The notes: a model not told the origin generated them from the letters alone. 9,341 nt of DNA from Fimousia sp036311565 (GCA_036311565.1 JAXJPR010000040.1:1-9341); one strand, 5' to 3'. Positions 1-5,495 are shown, counted from the first letter of the stretch. Numbers and translations are program-made.

Positions 1-26
1 CCATTTCTTTCTCTTATTGATGCCAT
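1..26 (-). CDS. Start of a probable tyrosine recombinase/integrase (partial, runs off the left edge)
   Basis: Only the first eight codons plus two bases are in the window, reading MASIRERN. Many site-specific tyrosine integrases of Firmicute mobile elements begin with this kind of MASIRxR arm-binding N-terminus. The ATG lies 1 nt after the stop codon of the four-HTH gene. Its ribosome site (GAAGGAG, about 9 nt upstream) sits inside the end of that gene, so the two are probably translationally coupled, as in excisionase-integrase modules. The identification rests on this short N-terminus and the neighbour, so it is an inference. It could be another protein with a similar start. Confidence 0.5.
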
Positions 27-27
27 A

Positions 28-990
28 TTAATATACTCCTTCTCCTGCCTTTTCTTTTATAAACTCTTCAAATTCAGTTTTTGAAATAATGATTGATCTT
101 CCTATTTTCTTCGATGGAAATAAATTTTTTGAAACCCATTTTGCGATTGTCGATTTTGATACATTTGCCATATTCGCTGCTTCCTGACATGTAATACTAT
201 TTATTTGCATATTTTTGTTTCTATCTTTATCATCACAAATATTTCTTCTTCGATAATCCGCAACCGCTACGATTTCTTCTAGCTTTGCATCATTATATTT
301 TTCAGGATTATCCAAAAAATATCTATCTTGAGATTCCAAAAACTGTTCGAAGCTTTTTTTCGTAATTCGTTTTTTATCAGCCACTATAGCAATCTCAAAC
401 ATATCTTTATATTTCGGATTTTTAATAATGGAATAAACTACACTTCTTGTTACTCCGAGTAGCTTTGCCATTTCCGGCATAGAAATTGTTGCTTTTATAA
501 TTGCCTCATCCTTCTTTCTATCTTCAGCCGTACGATAATGACTCTGCTTATCATACCATCGATAAAAAGCTTCTTTCGGTATATGTTTTTGATGATCTAC
601 AATTATAACTTCTATCTTTTTTTTTTTGAGAAGCTCATAGACAACTGTTTTATTTACATCAAGTAAATCAGCAATTTCTTGTGGACTAATTGTCCACTTT
701 TTTAATTCATCCCCTGGTTCCTCTCCTGTAATCTTTTTGTATTTCACTTGATTGGCATACCATTTTTCAAAACTTTGAATATTTACCCGATATTCACCTA
801 ATAATTCTTCCCATTTAAAATAATGTTTGTGAAGCAACCAGTATCGTTCTGTTTTCTTCAACCCCAACAGTTTGCCCATTGCAGCCGCCGTCATGTATTT
901 ACTCTCGCCGTTAATTCTTTTATACGGGGAGTTCAGCTCTATATTTGCCACTACAGCATCATATCTTTCTTTAAATGTTTTCTTTTGCAT
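28..990 (-). CDS. Protein with four tandem excisionase/MerR-like HTH units (probable recombination directionality factor or element regulator)
   Basis: This 320-residue protein starts at an ATG with AGGAGA 7 nt upstream. It contains four repeats of an excisionase-like (HTH_17 style) winged helix, at about residues 32-82, 99-151, 167-224 and 265-315. Repeats 2-4 share the pattern hydrophobic-T/S, E-hA, hLxV, S/T, hhxWh/hYxhh, and repeats 1-3 end in a similar F-x-x-W/F-x-x-x-Q-x-x-Y helix. Small excisionases normally have one such domain, so this is a multiplied version. No catalytic motif or membrane segment is visible. It lies directly before the integrase-like start, which suggests a role in controlling excision or element gene expression; this is an inference. 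An A11 tract (positions 617-627) encodes a run of lysines between repeats 2 and 3 and is prone to slippage. Confidence in the DNA-binding class is high and in the exact role moderate. Confidence 0.8.
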   Translation of the reverse strand: MQKKTFKERYDAVVANIELNSPYKRINGESKYMTAAAMGKLLGLKKTERYWLLHKHYFKWEELLGEYRVNIQSFEKWYANQVKYKKITGEEPGDELKKWTISPQEIADLLDVNKTVVYELLKKKKIEVIIVDHQKHIPKEAFYRWYDKQSHYRTAEDRKKDEAIIKATISMPEMAKLLGVTRSVVYSIIKNPKYKDMFEIAIVADKKRITKKSFEQFLESQDRYFLDNPEKYNDAKLEEIVAVADYRRRNICDDKDRNKNMQINSITCQEAANMANVSKSTIAKWVSKNLFPSKKIGRSIIISKTEFEEFIKEKAGEGVY

Positions 991-1225
991 ATCACCATCT
1001 CCTTTTCTAATTTTATCTATATAAAAGTGTACTCCATCTTTTTGTATTTTTTTAGGATGTCGATTTCGGTATTTTAAAGTAACTTTCTGCCTTATAAACC
1101 AGCAAAACGCTTCTTAATTGTGGACGAAAACTTAAATTTGTCCTCCCATACATTCGGGAACTGAGATGGTGCTATACAACCAAAATAGATAAAACGTGTA
1201 AAAAGATGGAAAAAAGCAAAAAGAA
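991..1225. other. Intergenic control region with inverted AGATGG motifs
   Basis: This non-coding stretch between the four-HTH gene and the cargo operon terminator holds no credible gene. It contains four copies of AGATGG/CCATCT arranged as two inverted pairs: CACCATCTC (993-1001) with GAGATGGTG (1163-1171), and TCCATCTTTTT (1033-1043) with its exact complement (1200-1210). A GGAC/GTCC hairpin lies at 1122-1143. The promoter of the HTH gene must lie here, but I cannot pick a convincing -35/-10 pair. Confidence 0.45.
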
Positions 1226-1253
1226 ACCTCCGTATGCATAAACATACGAAGGT
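1217..1253 (-). terminator. Rho-independent terminator of the eight-gene cargo operon
   Basis: On the minus strand an 11-bp stem (ACCTTCGTATG with CATACGGAGGT, one G-U pair) with a 6-nt loop is followed by a T-rich tract (TTTCTTTTT). The wobble pair would be a C-A mismatch in a plus-strand transcript, so the minus strand is the functional direction. It lies about 40 bp after the stop of the last cargo gene. Confidence 0.85.
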
Positions 1254-1290
1254 AAACTCTTCTTTCAATATTCATTCTTCTTTCTTTAAA

Positions 1291-1806
1291 TCATTCAGTT
1301 TCTAAATCATCATCAATAGACAAACCTCTAACTATTACAGCACCATTTATAAATCCACAATCCCATTTTTCAAAACAACTATCCTCAAAATGAGAAAATG
1401 GATATTTAAATCGTATTCCTATTCCAATCCCCAAGTCATCATATACAGATAATGCCTTGCACGGAACACTCTCTACAGATTCAATTTCAAAACACGAACC
1501 ATAAATCTCTTCATCTCGATACATTTCTATCTGTTCTTCTGGCATTGATAGAAACTTTCCACAAAAGAGAAAATTTACAGAATAAATAAACGGAACCTCT
1601 GGATTTTCTTCAAAGTCATGCTTTTCTACTTCTATATTCATAAGATCAATTCCAAGATTTTCAAAAAATTCTTTTTGACATTTATTTAATCCATTCACAA
1701 AATTTCTGTTCCATTCTTTATTTAATGAATAATCATTATCTTTATAGAAGTTTTTCGTTCCCTCTATATCTACATCTAATTTCCAAGGATGAACTTCAAT
1801 TATCAT
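1291..1806 (-). CDS. Hypothetical acidic soluble protein, last gene of the cargo operon
   Basis: I do not recognise a characterised family. The reading frame is open from 1818, but the ATG at 1806 is the better start because GGAGG lies 5 nt before it. That gives 171 residues beginning MIIEVHPWKLDVD. The protein is acidic and has no signal peptide or membrane segment. It has several aromatic and cysteine-containing blocks (FLFCGKF, CFEKWDCGF) and an acidic tail. It starts 29 bp after the stop of the previous gene and is followed by the operon terminator. Small acidic soluble proteins in such accessory clusters are often immunity proteins of polymorphic toxins; that is only an analogy, as no toxin gene is visible. 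Confidence 0.75.
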   Translation of the reverse strand: MIIEVHPWKLDVDIEGTKNFYKDNDYSLNKEWNRNFVNGLNKCQKEFFENLGIDLMNIEVEKHDFEENPEVPFIYSVNFLFCGKFLSMPEEQIEMYRDEEIYGSCFEIESVESVPCKALSVYDDLGIGIGIRFKYPFSHFEDSCFEKWDCGFINGAVIVRGLSIDDDLETE

Positions 1807-1835
1807 GCGTACCTCCATTACTTTTAAATACTATT

Positions 1836-2474
1836 TTATCGTAAAATCCAAGCTCGACCATCTGGCATTGTCATCTCAGTTCCTTGTATTTTTTCTAATA
1901 TATTTCCAGTTGGATATTCTCTAACATTGACTTCTTCTCTGTATTCTGGATCTTCATGCCATTCCGAAAAAAATAATTTATTCTCTTTCCTAAAAAGAAA
2001 GTTCTCGCCAGTCCCAATAGAAAATTCCACTTTTTCCGGCCAAACAACTTGAAAAAGATACTCTCCACCCTGTCGGGTAAGCATAAGAGGATTTCCATCT
2101 AATCTCAAATTATAACAATCTTTTACAACATCAAGCGGAAGTTCTACTATAAGAACCGTTTCACTCATATCATCAGAACATTTATAAATATGAATTACTT
2201 TTTCTACAAACGATACTATCAGTATGTAAATTGAATCTTCGATATAAGCTGGAATTCCAAAATATTGACCTTTTTCAGATTTAATAGGTTCATATACATT
2301 ACCATCTGGATAATGTACAAAAATCAGTCGATTTGGATTAAACTCTTTACCAGAAAGAAACATTTCTTCTGCTTCATACAAATCACCGCTAGTGTAATTG
2401 GTTCCCCAATACCATTCGCAACATGCCTCAAATTTTTCCAAGTATGTAATTCCATTTGTTTCAATTATTTTCAT
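1836..2474 (-). CDS. Hypothetical soluble protein, 212 residues
   Basis: The start is an ATG with GAGGA 5 nt upstream. The protein has no membrane segment or signal peptide. It appears rich in beta strands, with repeated short hydrophobic strands separated by polar turns (RLIFVHYPDG, SIYILIVSF, KVIHIYKCS, VLIVELPLD, EYLFQVVWP). It ends in MPDGRAWILR, so it may form a small beta-sheet or propeller-like fold. I do not recognise the family. It lies 18 bp after the four-TM gene and 29 bp before the next gene, as part of the same operon. A shadow frame inside it (1895-2098) has no ribosome site and is ignored. Confidence 0.75.
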   Translation of the reverse strand: MKIIETNGITYLEKFEACCEWYWGTNYTSGDLYEAEEMFLSGKEFNPNRLIFVHYPDGNVYEPIKSEKGQYFGIPAYIEDSIYILIVSFVEKVIHIYKCSDDMSETVLIVELPLDVVKDCYNLRLDGNPLMLTRQGGEYLFQVVWPEKVEFSIGTGENFLFRKENKLFFSEWHEDPEYREEVNVREYPTGNILEKIQGTEMTMPDGRAWILR

Positions 2475-2492
2475 ATGATTCCTCTTTATTTA

Positions 2493-2885
2493 TTAACTGA
2501 ATTTCTTATCAATGACAAAATATGCAACGACCATTACTATAGATATAATCAAGCCAATATAGAATTCCGGAAATGCAAACGCAATGCCATTATCAAAGCT
2601 GACTTCACCTGTTATAGTCAATACATGCCATGTAAAGAATTGATAAATCTCAGAAACAACAATGCCAACTGTTCCCAATATCCCTAATATTCTTCCGATT
2701 ATCTGTTTTTCAAATGTCATCCATACACCTAATACAAATAAAATAACCGCTATAATTCCAATTGAATTAAACAAATTTATTAATCCTGTAATTTCTTGTA
2801 CACCTTTTAATCCACCGTATTGGTTCATTAACATCGGAAGTAAGCTAATAATGAATGCTGCCGATAAAATAATTTTCTTTTTCAC
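2493..2885 (-). CDS. Small four-helix membrane protein
   Basis: The open frame extends to a TTG at 2924 with no ribosome site. The GTG at 2885 is preferred because GAGGAG lies 9 nt upstream. That gives 130 residues starting MKKKIILSAAF. Four hydrophobic segments are visible at about residues 4-20, 34-56, 62-85 and 103-125, separated by short polar loops, and the protein ends in a basic tail (DKKFS). The first segment follows a KKK stretch and could be read as a signal anchor. No family signature is recognised. It belongs to the cargo operon, with gaps of 35 bp upstream and 18 bp downstream, and may act at the membrane with the SHOCT protein encoded earlier in the operon; that pairing is speculation. 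Confidence 0.7.
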   Translation of the reverse strand: MKKKIILSAAFIISLLPMLMNQYGGLKGVQEITGLINLFNSIGIIAVILFVLGVWMTFEKQIIGRILGILGTVGIVVSEIYQFFTWHVLTITGEVSFDNGIAFAFPEFYIGLIISIVMVVAYFVIDKKFS

Positions 2886-2920
2886 ACAATCACACTCCTC
2901 GTTAAGTAGGAATCGTTTTA

Positions 2921-3229
2921 TCAAAAGTTAAAATACGGATGTTTTTTATATTCAGCTGGAAGATTTTTACCAAGTTCTGTCCATCCAAGATTTTTCACAA
3001 ATACGGATTTTTCTTCAGGAAAAGCATACTCATTTAGATAGTCGATAAAATCTGCTTCATTATAGCAATAACCACCCTTGATTTTATATTTCTTGGCATT
3101 GGGACTTGTTTTTATCCACTTGTCGCAGAAGTAAATGCAATATTTACTCAAGTCATTTGCCACCACATCAGGTACTAAATAAACAATACTATCGCCATCT
3201 GCACTAATAATTACTTCCTTCAAGTCCAT
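2921..3229 (-). CDS. Hypothetical small soluble protein
   Basis: This 102-residue frame starts MDLKEVIISADGDS and ends YKKHPYFNF. It has a central cysteine/aromatic block (KYCIYFCDKWIKTSP) and a helix YNEADFIDYLNEY. There is no membrane segment. The start is uncertain: AGGAGG ends only 1 nt before the ATG at 3229, which is too close for efficient initiation, while a TTG at codon 3 (position 3223) sits at an ideal 7 nt. The real protein may therefore lack the first two residues. It resembles small conserved proteins of clostridial accessory regions, but I cannot name a family. It is co-directional with its neighbours in the operon. Confidence 0.7.
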   Translation of the reverse strand: MDLKEVIISADGDSIVYLVPDVVANDLSKYCIYFCDKWIKTSPNAKKYKIKGGYCYNEADFIDYLNEYAFPEEKSVFVKNLGWTELGKNLPAEYKKHPYFNF

Positions 3230-3252
3230 ACCTCCTTTTGTTAAATGATAAT

Positions 3253-3504
3253 TTATCTAATCATTCCAATAGCCTTATCATAATTATTTTTATGAACAAA
3301 AATTTTATATTCATAAGAATACTCTTGTTTTATTCCAAAGTTTTCACTTCTAGCTCTGCTATTACTGATTGCATGTGTCTTCTGAAGATTTGTTACTTTT
3401 ACTATATATTTAATATTATTTGCACTCAAAATATCACGTACATCTGATTGGCGCTTCATATCCATGGTAATCAACAATTCTTTTCGATTAAATATAGTTA
3501 TCAT
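3253..3504 (-). CDS. DUF2007-like putative signal-transducing small protein
   Basis: The frame is open further upstream, but the ATG at 3504 has GGAGGT 6 nt before it and is the clear start, giving 83 residues. The sequence begins MITIFNRKELLITMDMKRQSDVRDILSANNIKY, a beta-alpha-beta pattern, and ends in a second strand and helix (YEYKIFVHKNNYDKAIGMI). This matches the ferredoxin-like layout of short DUF2007-type proteins, in which an amino-acid stretch after 'L..NNI.Y' leads to an arginine/serine-rich loop. The biochemical role of this family is unknown. Neighbours are the zinc-ribbon gene 25 bp upstream and an unknown gene downstream. The family assignment is from memory and moderate. Confidence 0.7.
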   Translation of the reverse strand: MITIFNRKELLITMDMKRQSDVRDILSANNIKYIVKVTNLQKTHAISNSRARSENFGIKQEYSYEYKIFVHKNNYDKAIGMIR

Positions 3505-3529
3505 CCAATTACCTCCATAAATTTTGTTC

Positions 3530-3763
3530 TTAAACTCCCCTATTATGTTCTTCTCCATAAGGGATTAAAACAAATTTACAATCACCACATTTATATGCAA
3601 ATACAGTTCCATTTCCATCGCAAGCACCATTTGATAATGAAACATTTTTTGATCCGAAATTAGCAAATATAGATAATAGTTGCTTTTTGAATGTCCATAT
3701 TACACCATCCCTGCTTTGAATATATCCTAATTCCATTTCTTTACCACAAGATGGACACTTCAT
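3530..3763 (-). CDS. Small zinc-ribbon protein (PF20097/DUF6487-like)
   Basis: This 77-residue protein starts at an ATG with GGAGAC about 6 nt upstream. A Cys-Pro-Ser-Cys-Gly knuckle at residues 3-7 and a second Cys-x-x-Cys pair at residues 59 and 62 form a classic four-cysteine zinc ribbon. Between them lies a conserved-looking GYIQSRDG-x-x-W stretch typical of a short family whose members begin MKCPxCGxEMxxGYIQ. One further cysteine (residue 48) is not part of the pairs. The function is unknown; zinc binding is inferred from the motif. It sits between the SHOCT and DUF2007-like genes in the operon. Confidence 0.78.
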   Translation of the reverse strand: MKCPSCGKEMELGYIQSRDGVIWTFKKQLLSIFANFGSKNVSLSNGACDGNGTVFAYKCGDCKFVLIPYGEEHNRGV

Positions 3764-3778
3764 AAAATTGTCTCCTCT

Positions 3779-4141
3779 CTAAAATTCATCCAGTAATTCT
3801 TTTCGCTTCTCATCATATTCTTCTTTTGTAATTAAACGCTGATCATATAAAGAATTTAATTTGATAAGTTTTGCTTCTATATCCTCTTCAGCATTGTCCT
3901 TCTCTGTTATTTCCATTCCATCTTCAATAATGATTTCATGAGTAGCAACACCTTCATTCGAAAATCCATTTTTATAATGGGTAAAGGCTATCATTCCTGC
4001 TACTCCTGTCCATATAAGTCCAAACAATCCGAATGTTGGAATAACCACAAATACTCCTAAAATCACAAATAATATTCCTACCACAAATCCCATCTTGGAT
4101 TGTGTTTTCCCTGGTTTCACTTTAATTTTCTTAGGTGCCAT
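3779..4141 (-). CDS. Two-TM protein with C-terminal SHOCT domain
   Basis: This 120-residue protein starts at an ATG with GAGGAGG about 7 nt upstream. The N-terminus is basic (residues 1-16). Two hydrophobic segments follow at about 17-36 and 38-56, then an acidic linker (about 72-87), then a SHOCT domain at about 88-120 (LIKLNSLYDQRLITKEEYDEKRKELL). SHOCT is a short helical module found at the termini of many membrane or peripheral proteins and probably mediates oligomerisation. The second gene of the operon, it lies 23 bp after the first gene and 15 bp before the zinc-ribbon gene. Membrane location is clear from the sequence; the cellular role is unknown. Confidence 0.82.
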   Translation of the reverse strand: MAPKKIKVKPGKTQSKMGFVVGILFVILGVFVVIPTFGLFGLIWTGVAGMIAFTHYKNGFSNEGVATHEIIIEDGMEITEKDNAEEDIEAKLIKLNSLYDQRLITKEEYDEKRKELLDEF

Positions 4142-4164
4142 AACAAGCCCTCCTCTACGATTTA

Positions 4165-4587
4165 TTACATTCTACTTTTCAACTCTTTTAATATTGATTC
4201 CACTTTATAAATTGCATCTGAAACCTGTTCTTTTGCATCAGATATCTTTGATTGGACAAGATAATCTGCTACAAATCCATCAAAGAAAAAATCTGCGAAT
4301 GATAAGAAAGAACCCACTTCCATCCTTAAATCCAACGGAATATTTACATCTTTCAATTCTTTTTGAAATCTCTTCAAATCCATTTTTGCAGACTCCATAA
4401 GATTTTTTGCATCATCCATTTTTGAACGTTTCATGATAGTGGAAAATAATCCACCACCCAGCATATCAAATATTCCCCAGTTTCCCGCACTATTCAATTT
4501 TTCTTGTGCACTTCTAAGCGTTCTTAATGCACGTTCACCTGCATCAATTGCTTCTTTCATTTCTCTTCTCATAATTTCGTTACTCAT
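4165..4587 (-). CDS. Hypothetical alpha-helical protein, first gene of the cargo operon
   Basis: The frame is open to a TTG at 4713, but those upstream codons overlap the leader terminator. The ATG at 4587, with GAGG 6 nt upstream, is therefore chosen, giving 140 residues. The protein is mostly helical with heptad-like stretches at about residues 1-32, 52-80 and 112-138. A glycine-rich GNWGIFDMLGGG block lies at 35-46 and a hydrophobic amphipathic segment (FLSFADFFFDGFVADYLV) at about 94-111. No catalytic motif is visible, and I cannot name the family. Expression is probably controlled by the attenuator-like leader immediately upstream (4605-4805). Confidence 0.75.
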   Translation of the reverse strand: MSNEIMRREMKEAIDAGERALRTLRSAQEKLNSAGNWGIFDMLGGGLFSTIMKRSKMDDAKNLMESAKMDLKRFQKELKDVNIPLDLRMEVGSFLSFADFFFDGFVADYLVQSKISDAKEQVSDAIYKVESILKELKSRM

Positions 4588-4604
4588 AAATACCTCACTT
4601 AACC

Positions 4605-4646
4605 AAAAAAGACCTCTACTATGACGAAAGTCATAATAAAAGTCTT
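4605..4646 (-). terminator. Leader terminator hairpin (candidate attenuator) before the cargo operon
   Basis: On the minus strand AAGACTTTTATTATGAC pairs with GTCATAGTAGAGGTCTT across a TTTC loop, giving a continuous 17-bp stem with three G-U pairs. It runs directly into six Ts. The G-U pairs would be A-C mismatches in a plus-strand transcript, so selection for minus-strand RNA is likely. The hairpin ends just before the ribosome site of the first cargo gene. It could also be the old terminator of a lost upstream gene. Confidence 0.75.
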
Positions 4647-4692
4647 GCCATCTCATTGATGCAGATTTCTCTATATCGCTGTAACAGCATTG

Positions 4693-4708
4693 TTTTATTC
4701 TTTCGTCA
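4693..4708 (-). promoter_or_regulatory. Candidate antiterminator segment
   Basis: The minus-strand segment TGACGAAAGAATAAAA complements the leader terminator in two blocks. TGACGAAAG pairs with CTTTCGTCA (4622-4630, loop and 3' arm), and AATAAAA pairs with TTTTATT (4635-4641, 5' arm), leaving a 4-nt bulge. Forming this duplex would destroy the terminator. The segment overlaps the last codons and stop of the 14-codon leader frame, so a ribosome there would mask it. Confidence 0.55.
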
Positions 4709-4739
4709 AACAATACCTATAAATCATAAAACAATCCAT
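4695..4739 (-). CDS. Candidate 14-codon leader peptide
   Basis: An ATG with GAGGAA 7 nt upstream opens a frame encoding MDCFMIYRYCLTKE and a TAA stop. It lies between the predicted promoter and the leader terminator. It contains two cysteines and two tyrosines, codons at which ribosome stalling could be sensed. It is too short to judge by composition; its support is the ribosome site and its position over the antiterminator segment. Confidence 0.45.
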   Translation of the reverse strand: MDCFMIYRYCLTKE

Positions 4740-4776
4740 TTTGTAATTCCTCAAATACTCTGCTTGTATCATTTTT

Positions 4777-4805
4777 ATTCTATCATTTAAGTAATATCGT
4801 CACAA
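4777..4805 (-). promoter_or_regulatory. Predicted sigma-A promoter (extended -10) of the cargo operon
   Basis: On the minus strand TTGTGA (4800-4805) is separated by 17 bp from TAGAAT (4777-4782), which is preceded by TGA as in an extended -10. Transcription would start near 4770, giving a leader of about 180 nt before the first cargo ATG. This is the best promoter match I found upstream of the operon. Confidence 0.55.
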
Positions 4806-4952
4806 TAGAGCAATTCTTAAGAATTCTTTAGATTGATTTTGTACTTTAATTATAATGCTCTTTATCACATCAGAAAATATATATATCTGCGAATTAGATA
4901 CCCCTATTTTGTATTCTAATGGTAATCTTTGTTGTACATGACTTTTTTGTAT
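4806..4952. other. Non-coding AT-rich stretch
   Basis: I see no gene, RNA or clear repeat here. An open frame on the minus strand (4800-4982) starts inside the terminator palindrome and has no ribosome site, so I do not treat it as a gene. Confidence 0.5.
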
Positions 4953-4979
4953 AAAAAAACTTTCGTATATATACGAAAG
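4953..4979 (-). terminator. Rho-independent terminator (perfect palindrome plus T7)
   Basis: A perfect 20-bp palindrome at 4960-4979 (arms CTTTCGTATA / TATACGAAAG) is followed on the minus strand by seven Ts (4953-4959). It would stop transcripts arriving from the tRNA side and insulate the cargo operon leader from them. Confidence 0.75.
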
Positions 4980-5004
4980 CAAACTTACATATCTTCAATT
5001 AATA

Positions 5005-5064
5005 ATTAGCAACTACTGAAATTGATTAGCAAAATCTTTATTTTCTGCCCATCAAAATTAGCAA
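5005..5064 (+). repeat. Three ATTAGCAA direct repeats (candidate integrase arm sites)
   Basis: Exact copies of ATTAGCAA lie at 5005-5012, 5025-5032 and 5057-5064, all in the same orientation. They are spaced 20 and 32 bp apart, close to two and three helical turns. They lie in a gene-free stretch about 90-150 bp inside the 3' end of the tRNA-Arg gene. Tyrosine integrases use short direct repeats of this sort as arm-type sites, so this is a candidate set; no protein binding can be shown from sequence. Confidence 0.45.
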
Positions 5065-5092
5065 ATTTCTTCAAGAATATGCTTTTATAAAT

Positions 5093-5143
5093 AAAAAAAG
5101 GTACGTCAAATATGTACCCATTTACTACACATTTCTACGTACC
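5093..5143 (-). terminator. Terminator downstream of tRNA-Arg(CCU)
   Basis: Two mutually exclusive stems end at the same seven Ts (5093-5099) on the minus strand. One is GGTACGT/ACGTACC (5137-5143 with 5100-5106, long loop). The other is a short GGTAC/GTACC hairpin (5114-5118 with 5100-5104). Either would end the tRNA transcript about 50 nt after the mature 3' end. Confidence 0.6.
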
Positions 5144-5150
5144 CTCAGCC

Positions 5151-5224
5151 CGTCTGTAAGAGGATTTGAACCTCCGGCCCCTCGCTTAGGAGGCGAGTGC
5201 TCTGTCCTGCTGAGCTATACAGAC
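5151..5224 (-). tRNA. tRNA-Arg, anticodon CCU (reads AGG)
   Basis: The minus strand folds into a full cloverleaf: acceptor GTCTGTA/TACAGAC, D stem GCTC/GAGC, anticodon stem CTCGC/GCGAG with loop CTCCTAA (anticodon CCT), a 5-nt variable loop, and T stem GGAGG/CCTCT around TTCAAAT. With the discriminator base it is 74 nt. CCA is not encoded. I see no promoter close upstream. It is probably transcribed from the promoter at 5520-5548 through the broken tRNA half, and it is followed by two terminators. A tRNA gene of this specificity is a common integration target. Confidence 0.95.
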
Positions 5225-5452
5225 AAACCCGATTTTCGGCTTAAAATCAAGGTTTTCAGCCATCGGACCGGTAACCGATTATTCTATTTTCACTGATGTT
5301 CATCAGCTACTAGCTTACAAATTTTGTAAAACTGACACTGAAGCTTTGCTCTTTTTGGGCTAATTCTCATCGTCAATTTAACACCTTACCAAGTATCATT
5401 CGAACCCGTAGTCGTTTTTGACCTTCGCCCCGAGAGTAAAGCCTAGGCTTTT
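5225..5452 (-). other. Structured non-coding spacer between the tRNA-Arg fragment and the intact tRNA-Arg
   Basis: There is no credible open frame. On the minus strand several self-complementary blocks occur: AAAGCC/GGCTTT, a GCCCC/GGGGC stem reaching back into the tRNA half, TTACAAA/TTTGTAA, TGATG/CATCA, ATCGG/CCGAT, and two alternative hairpins sharing GATTTT. A tRNA T-loop-like GGGTTCGAAT is present, but its 3' stem strand is missing. It could be a relic of an integration event, a leader of the downstream tRNA, or an unrecognised RNA. I found no motif of SRP RNA, tmRNA, RNase P or T-box. Confidence 0.5.
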
Positions 5453-5492
5453 CCTTAGGAGGGGCTTGTTATATCCCTTTAACTATGAGAGC
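5453..5492 (-). pseudogene. 5' half of a second tRNA-Arg(CCU), broken after the anticodon loop
   Basis: The minus strand reads as acceptor strand GCTCTCA, TA, D arm GTTA-AAGGGATA-TAAC, then AGCCC and the anticodon loop CTCCTAA followed by GG. This closely matches the first half of typical bacterial tRNA-Arg(CCU), for example E. coli argW as I remember it. The expected GGGCT strand, variable loop, T stem and acceptor 3' strand (predicted TGAGAGC) do not follow. It has its own strong promoter 27 bp upstream. It differs in sequence from the intact tRNA, so it is not a recent duplication of that gene. Confidence 0.75.
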
Positions 5493-5495
5493 ATA

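Noticed and set aside
1895..2098. Second minus-strand frame inside the 212-residue gene
   Set aside because: It is a shadow frame with no ribosome site, fully covered by the real gene.
3659..3666. Another ATTAGCAA copy
   Set aside because: It lies alone inside the zinc-ribbon coding sequence and is expected by chance in this base composition.
4588..4713. Upstream extension of the first cargo gene to a TTG at 4713
   Set aside because: The extension overlaps the terminator hairpin and lacks a ribosome site, while the ATG at 4587 has GAGG at good spacing.
4800..4982. 60-codon minus-strand open frame
   Set aside because: It begins inside the terminator palindrome, has no ribosome site and no recognisable protein features.
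5185..5462. Excision by recombination between the two shared CTTAGGAGG cores
   Set aside because: It would join a 5' half with AGCCC to a 3' half with GCGAG, whose anticodon stems cannot pair, so no working tRNA results.
5225..5492. Group I intron inside tRNA-Arg(CCU)
   Set aside because: An ACGACTA stretch resembles part of a group I core and tRNA-Arg(CCU) is a known intron host. However, no matching P7 partner, no P/Q elements and no 3' exon were found, and the downstream tRNA is complete by itself.
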